This document shows positions 57,425-64,000 of a DNA stretch of 64,000 nucleotides, one piece after another. The first letter of the stretch is position 1, and each line of letters opens with the position of its first letter. Made by a program: the position numbers and the translations under genes. This DNA comes from Capitulum mitella (Eukaryota; Arthropoda; Thecostraca; Pollicipedomorpha; Pollicipedidae), in the NCBI GenBank assembly GCA_030062745.1, contig CP099854.1:9946014-10010013 (forward strand), given 5' to 3'. A model generated the notes under the pieces. It worked only from the letters and a program-made list of their open reading frames with translations, did not search any database and was not told where the DNA came from.

Positions 57425-59865
57425 CTGTAGGACAACATCAACCCGTCACATCAGCCAGCTGATGTTTCTGGAACATGCGAGGGCGCCAGCTAAAGCATGC
57501 GCCGCCGCGTTTTGCGCAGTCAGGAGTTTGGTTGGTGCGAACAATCGTGTTCCCGTGTTGGCAAGACGACTTTAAATTGCTTCAGCGCCGAATCACGAAT
57601 AGATATTCTGAGTGTCTGAGAAGTTTAGATAACCGCTTTTCAGATATTTTAGCATAAGGCCTATGGTTATTGTTAAAAAGTAGCAGTGTGAAACCCTGTT
57701 CAGACTTCCTCCCAAAAAGGTTCGGAAATCTCCAGTCATGCGCTCGATGCTTGTCCAGCGGGTCCGATGGCAACTCACAAAAGAGTCATGCTGTCTGTTA
57801 CACAGTGGCGTGGTAACCTCGATGAAGTGTTAAATTTTCGCGGACAAAATCAGCCTTTACCCGGAACTGCGCGATCTGGTGCGCTGAGGATCGCCGTCCA
57901 TGCAGTGAGGTCTGCCGATTTCGTCACATAGAGTATGTCGCATAGCTTACCATGCTTCGATCCCTAACATCGCCCTAGCGACTCACTGGGATGAAAAAAC
58001 ATTTTATTTTTATGTAACGTTTTTATTGTGATTTATAGCTCCGCTGAGGGAGCGCTGGTCTCTTTGTCCAGACAAAGCGGGTTCAGGTCTCCTTGGCACT
58101 CTATTTCTCCACAGATCAGCTAACAGCTGGTTTATAGAAGGTCATGTTGTGTTTCGCACTATGTCCGTGACGGTACCATGAACTCCCATCACAGAAATCA
58201 GTCGTTTCCCGGAGTTGCATGGTCCGTACGAAGGGGTTCGATTCCATGCAACAAGATCCGCTTTGCACGTGATTTAATCCTTAATATCGTCCGCACATTC
58301 GTTTCGATCAAATTAAAAGTAGCAGAAATGGGTTCATGAGGATCAGGAGCTTGGCAAAACCGAGCTCATCCAGAGACGAGTCCTGCCTGCTGAGCGTTGC
58401 TGGTCGTTGTAAGAGGAGTCTCAGATCACTGCTGGCGAGAAATCAGTCAGGGAACTGCGGGAGCCCAGCTGCGCTCCAAGGAGACGAACGGCTCATACCG
58501 TGTGCATTGAGAGGTCTGCTCGTGACCATACGGACATTAGCTCCGCCTTTGAAGGCGCAGTTTTTCTGCAGACGTGGGTTTATCCTGTATGAAATCACAC
58601 TCAACAGCGGACTGAAGCTCGTAGATTTTGTCGCATGTTTCGAAGTATTCTTTTCGCTTTTAAACACCCCGTTCAGCAAGGGCTTTCATGGTTCCAGAGA
58701 ATGCTTAGTTTGACTGGTGTCATAGTTGTGTGGGTTTTCGTCGCCGTCAAGTCTGGCACCTACACACATTTCAGCCGGTTTGGTGCCGGGCCTATTCCAG
58801 GTGTTTGTCGATCTTGAGAGGGACCTCTTAAAAATGCTGCTTTGTTCGGGCACGAAACTAGACTTCAGAGCAGCTTCTCTTCAGTACAGAAAACGCTCGC
58901 TGACAACAAATATTTCTCACTGGCAATAGGATAGCTGCCATATGACTTTATTTCCCGACCAGGGACGTCATCAGGAGGAGCGTCAGGTGAGACCAAACAG
59001 CCTTCATTGGCGTCGCTGTCTTCCTTTATGTTACCATCGACTGTGGTTTGATTCCAAAACGTTTTGCACCATCAGCACATTCCATTTTCTTGGCCCGACT
59101 AACGAAACAAGCCACCATAGGAATAATGCATTTTGACGACTTTGTTGCTCCACCCGATGCTCGTGGGCTCCGTCCGAAACCGCTCTAAACACAGCTCAGT
59201 TTTCGTTGCAAGAACAAAAGCGCAAGAGTTGATTGGAGCAAGACTGTTGGGGCAGGACAGGCAGATTCAGGTGAGGGAGAGCGTGGATGAATGCACGCAA
59301 TTATCTCCTTTAACGAGAAACTTTTCTCGGCATTGAGGAGAGTTCGGCACTTTGGTACTTTTTTTAGCCATTTGGATAGCCTGACTTACCTCTAAATGAG
59401 GCTTTCACATGGTCTGTTTCATTTGCCAATGTAGAGCAGCCAGTAATCAGTGTCGCTGCCTTATTCTGTGCCGAGGGAGACAGAATGTAAGGCTCACCAA
59501 AGACATGTCAGCAGGGTTCACTGAAAAGAAAACATGAGGCCTGTTCCCCCAGATATCCGAGTTTTGTTCGAAGATATCTGACTTTGCACACCTCGAGGAA
59601 GCAGGGACCCAGGAGCTTTCAAACCCACAACAAAAAAAACTGTCAGAAAAGGCAAACTGACCTGAAATCAATTACCCAAATAGAACATGCACGTAAAGGA
59701 CTGCACGGCCAGGAGAGTCACGTTACTCTGAGGCTGAGGCATATGAGAGGATTTTATTTCTTCAGCTTCCCAGGAGATGTTGGGGTGTTTCCTGTAGGGA
59801 GGCGACCGTGAGTGAGCACTGTTCGGAGACCGTGAACGCCTCGGCTGGCTGATTCAGTGACAGTT
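57425..59865. other. Mostly unassigned; possible decayed minus-strand coding traces
   Basis: No intact gene. Weak minus-strand traces near 58,440-58,680, and a tRNA-like relic at 58,036-58,099. Confidence 0.35.
58036..58099 (+). ncRNA. tRNA-derived relic (Box A/B-like)
   Basis: TAGCTCCGCTGAGGGAGCGC resembles a D-arm/box A. An anticodon-arm-like GGTCT...AGAC pairing follows, then GCGGGTTCAGGTCTCC, resembling a T-arm/box B. The acceptor stem does not pair, so it is a pseudo-tRNA or SINE head rather than a working tRNA. Confidence 0.35.
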
Positions 59866-59875
59866 GGGGACGCAT

Positions 59876-60019
59876 CATAACCCCTAATGTTCAAAACCCC
59901 TAATAGTTCATAACTCCTAATCTTCATAACCCCTAACCGGTCATAACTCCTAATGTACATAACCCCCAATCGTTTAAAACTCCTAATGTTCATAACCCCT
60001 AATCGTTCATAACCCCTAA
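59876..60019. repeat. Minisatellite, unit TTCATAACCCCTAAT (copy 2)
   Basis: Same array and near-identical variant order as at 27,738-27,885. Confidence 0.9.
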
Positions 60020-61391
60020 ATCAGCTGACGACAACCTGGTAATGCACGGCACAATCGCCCGGGTGGAAACGAGTCTATTTGCTGTTGTCCTCATTCTACC
60101 GGATTACCCAAGGGATCAGAAGAATAACTTGACGTACACTGTGTTCCCGCCTTGACGAAAAGACCGATGAGAGTGTGGCATGCTGCCTGTGGTGGTTGCA
60201 GGTCATGATAACTAACTGTAAGACTTGCAGATACTACTACGCATTGAAGGCAATTCGGAAACAACGCAACAATGCACGGTTATTTATATGAGGGTAACCC
60301 ATTGACGTGTGAGGAGATACAAGACTTGGCACAAAACTCTAGGTCGGGCTTGAAAATTTGGTTCTTGTTCTTGGTGTCTCCTGTATAATTTCTTCTTTAG
60401 AGTACACAGTTTTGCATACAGTAATAGTGGTTTAAGTTTGGTTCAGTTAAGTTAAAGTTTTTAAGTTCATGTAAGTCAGTTGCTACTGCTTACTGAATAC
60501 AGCCTTGCTTACAGAGTTGCAAAAAAGAAAAAGGGAATTTTTTCAAGATGTCCATGATTGCTTTTTTCCCTGTGTGTCAACATGTTTCTGATACAATGTT
60601 ATCACAGAGGCACAAGATCATGCTTGGGTGATATCAGATGTTTTTGGAGAGGATTTTTTGGTGTTCCCTGACTCAAAAAAATCCAGAAAAAAACTGTAAG
60701 ACTTGCCAGATACTACTATGCATTGAGGACAATCCAGAAATAATGCAACAATGCACAGTTATTTATATGAGGGTAACCCATTCACATTGGAGGAGACACA
60801 AGACATGGCACAAAACTAGGTCAGGGCTGAAAATTTGGTTTTTGTTCTTGGTGTCTTGTGTATATTTTTTTCTGTAGCGTGCACAGTTTTCCATACAGTA
60901 ATAGTGGTTTAAGTTTGGTTCAGTTAAGTTCAGGTTTTTAAGTTTGTGTAAGTCAGTTGCTACTGCCTACTGAATACAGTCTTGCATCCAGAGTTACAAA
61001 TGTGTCAGCATGTTTCTGAATAATGTTATCACAGAGGCACAAGATCATGCTTGGGTAGTATCAGGTGTTTTTGGAGCACATTTTTTGGTGTTCCCTGACT
61101 CCAAAAACTCCAGAAAAAAAAAACAAGGTCTTTCAAACCCTGCTCTGAACACCAGACCCCAAGAGTTTTTGCATTGCAGACAACTGAGTTATTTGTAAGT
61201 GTTGCCAGAGGTGTCTATTTGTATTCTTTTGAAATACCCATCCAGTGTTGCTTTGTGCCCCCCTCCCCCCATTATTTTCTGCCTTTAAGGGAAATGAGTA
61301 ATGAAAATGAAAAAAAAACATCTGCAATAGATAAAATTTAGGTTGAAAATAAGAATGAAGTCTGAAGAGGTGTATCTATCTATTTTTTATC

Positions 61392-61395
<4 letters not shown>

Positions 61396-61470
<75 letters not shown>
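61396..61470. repeat. (TA)n(TG)n microsatellite
   Basis: TA run followed by TG run. Copy 1 has only the TA part. Confidence 0.95.
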
Positions 61471-61471
<1 letters not shown>

Positions 61472-62967
61472 TTCATAGTAACTGAAAAAATATAAATTTA
61501 CAGTGGTCAAAATGCAGTGGACTAAATCTGTTGAGAAACCCACATTTGAGGGAGGTTAGGTTGCTGGGCCCTCAGCTTGGCCTCAACAATCGCACAGAAA
61601 TTGACACCCCTGAGTGATGTGCAGTGAGCATGGGCATTCATTGCAGGCACTAGTGGCTCTTGTTATTTCTGAAATTACTGAAACCATCTGTGCAGGTTCT
61701 TTGCAATGCTGTTTTGACCAGAATTTTTTGACATTTTTACCTCACTGGTTCTATTTTTCTGTTTCTTCACAGTATAAGTGTATGTATTTTGGTGCATGCA
61801 CATTTCATGCATGGATATGGCTAGTTTTTGTATGTGTCAGTCAATGAGGTGAGGTGGGAAGCAGAGGAGAGCAGCTGCCTCTTCACCTTTTTTGAGATTT
61901 AACATTGACCCTGTTGGCACCGACCTGAAATAATCAACTTAAAACTCCTCTTTACCCTCCCCCCCATGTGAAGTTTGCTTGCCCCTGGCATCGATACCTA
62001 TGTGCTCATGGGAAGAAAGAAACTCCAAGGAAGGTATTGGATAAAATCTAGAACAAATTAATGGGTTAAAATTTTTCTCATATTTTGAGATCAAGGCTTA
62101 TGTACATCAGTCTTCTTGGTGCTATGAGAAGTGGCTTGCCTGGGCATATTCGGGATAGAATTTTATCATATTAGTTTAGGCTTGATAAATTACCACCTTG
62201 AACAAATTGTGTATCTGTGAGGTATTATTTGTTAACAAAAGACATTGCAGTTACCATTTTCATTAGCTGTGCACAACCAAAACATGTCATATATTGAGCA
62301 GATTTCAATATGTTAGTCAGTATTTGATGTACAAGGGATTTTGAAGTGCATTGTACTTGGTAGTTCTCTGGTTTTAGGCTGAAATGTAGTTTCATACATG
62401 GTTATATCATTTAGGTTTGGCTCATGCTTTTCAGGTGCAAACATTTTGGTGATTGGTTATGTAGATGTTTTCGTTATGGGCTCTTGGAATGAATAAGACA
62501 AATATTTTTTGTTATGTAAGTTGCTAAGATCAAGGGGCTGGGATCTTAACAGTTTTTTGAATAGGTAGGATATCCATTGCAGTTCTAACATTTGGATTGC
62601 ATATTATTTGTGTCTTGTCACAACTTGTAAATACCATTAGTTTGCCCATTTTACTCATTTCTCTGATAACTGCCTCTTTTTCTGATAATTTGCGTTGCTA
62701 TTTGTGTGGCAGGGTGCATGAGCACAGTTTGTGCTTTGTAAACTGGATGCCATCATGCTTCTACAAGGGGTTACTGAAGAAGCTAGAAATGCCAATAATG
62801 CATCACCTGGTCCAAGCTGTACATTTTTGTGATTCCAGAAGTTGTTTTGCAGAAGCATTACTTGTGAGCAAAACAAGTGATTTTAATTTTAACTAGAAGA
62901 ACATCATTGTTAATCTGTGTATAGTATGTCATTCCAACTCTTTTCCTCATGTATACAAGTCATGTCC

Positions 62968-62969
<2 letters not shown>

Positions 62970-63051
<82 letters not shown>
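62970..63051. repeat. Long (AT)n microsatellite
   Basis: About 80 bases of pure AT. Copy 1 has only a few units at the same place (30,779-30,788), so this is a recent expansion. Confidence 0.95.
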
Positions 63052-63054
<3 letters not shown>

Positions 63055-64000
63055 GAGTGTTCTGCCCTGACCAAGTGGCTTTGAGTCATCTTGGCTCTTG
63101 ATATTTTTCCACATGTCAGCTGGCAACTGGCATATATAGTAGCATGTTTGCTTCCACACAGCTTTGTCATCCACATCTAGATGTTAAATGCTTCCCACAA
63201 AGTTGTTATTTGTGTATGTTACCCATTTGGGTGCAGGATCCAGGATGTGGGCAACAAACTGTTTTGGTATGGACTTCAGTTCTGAAAGAAAGAAATAAAC
63301 TCTTGCATCAAGATTTCATGAAAACCTTTTCATTCATCACTTTGCTGTCTTAAAAATGGTGAAGAGTGAGACAGAGAGAGACAGACCCTTTTTTATTTTC
63401 CAGTTAGGCACTTTTGCCAGAGCAAACATCTGTGGTATCCCTTGTGATGTTTTCAGTGAACCTCTCTTTTTCCCTGGCATTTTTTGAACTCCTGTCCTGT
63501 TACCCATGCATGGGGGCCGATGATTGAGTACATGGCAGGTTCGATTCCTGCTGTTGGTTCCCCTCGGGCATTAACCAGTTGTGATCTGCTGCACTTGTTA
63601 AGGTCCATTATTGTCCTGCCAGTTCATCAATCCCATAAGTTTTTCGAAGTACCACCTAATGATAAGATAACTGAAACTGATAAACAAACTCATGAAATAC
63701 ATTTAATCCTCCATGCACTTAAATCCTGGCCGATATGGAGGGGGAGAGGAAATGATGCCACCTACTTCCCAAGGTTTTCCTAGGATAACTTCCTAAGGTT
63801 CGTTTCATCCAGATAAAACTTGGTGTACCATCTGGGGCACCATTTCCGCATGTTATGGTGCAAACGCTTTTGCTCTACGTTACCATGGTGACGAGCTACA
63901 GGGTTTTACACTTAAACCGATTATTTCGAAACCGACGAGAAAAGTTTTTTGCGATGTTATGTTTGAAAGCTTTCATATAAAACAAGCCAGTACTGGGACA

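Larger units (their letters stand above)
59866..64000. repeat. ~4 kb long interspersed repeat, copy 2 (cut by window end)
   Basis: Colinear with 27,729-31,737, beginning at the same GGGGACGCATCATAACCCC. It differs by substitutions, small indels and microsatellite length. It reaches the last base of the window, so its true end is not visible. Flanks on the left differ from copy 1, which places the left boundary within a few bases. Confidence 0.8.

Noticed and set aside
62910-63176. Open frames rich in alternating Tyr and Ile
   Set aside because: Translation of the (AT)n microsatellite.

Overview
This is a eukaryotic (metazoan, invertebrate) genomic window with no prokaryotic organisation: genes are split by GT-AG introns, coding exons are GC-rich islands in AT-richer DNA, and most of the sequence is transposon-derived or tandemly repeated. 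The mix (prefoldin 1 with phase-0 introns, a PAN plus C-type lectin secreted protein, an RNase H-bearing non-LTR retrotransposon, CR1/L1-type LINE pieces, a Penelope-like piece, hAT, piggyBac-like elements) fits an arthropod or another invertebrate. I cannot name the species. A 500-base run of N at 36,365-36,864 is an assembly gap.

Layout. 1-4.5 kb: complete four-exon prefoldin subunit 1 gene (+). 4.5-10 kb: no gene; AGGTCA-rich relic DNA, a minisatellite and a promoter-like patch. 10.0-11.3, 14.0-15.2, 22.3-23.5 and 50.8-52.1 kb: four copies of a ~1.2 kb TTAA-flanked piggyBac-like non-autonomous element (family A). The second copy sits inside an RNase H-type LINE remnant (13.4-15.3 kb), and a second copy of that LINE (39.7-41.6 kb) supplies the empty site. 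17.0-17.7 kb: frameshifted ankyrin-repeat pseudogene (-). 18.2-19.0 kb: Penelope-like remnant. 19.2-19.95 kb: single-exon PAN/C-type lectin gene (-). 24.3-25.7 and 52.5-53.8 kb: two copies of a second TTAA-flanked family (B). 25.7-27.7 kb: L1-like and CR1-like LINE remnants. 27.7-31.7 kb and 59.9 kb to the window end: two copies of a ~4 kb non-coding repeat headed by a minisatellite. 37.9-39.4 kb: an unrecognised gene (-) with five short, all phase-0 exons. 43.3-47.0 kb: a hAT element keeping its BED-finger exon. 47.7-49.7 kb: two degenerate tandem arrays. 52.3-56.6 kb: an element with ~740 bp terminal inverted repeats and a decayed transposase-like protein (-), with a family-B element nested in one arm.

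The most unusual signal is shared by the TTAA-flanked families. Each has G-run/C-run palindromes just inside its ends and an interior cluster of nuclear-receptor half-sites (AGGTCA). All four family-A copies keep a perfect DR1 (AGGTCA-A-AGGTCA). The long-TIR element is the second most interesting item, because I cannot assign its transposase-like protein to a named superfamily. Ordinary genes are few: prefoldin 1 and the lectin-like protein are the only ones I recognise with confidence.
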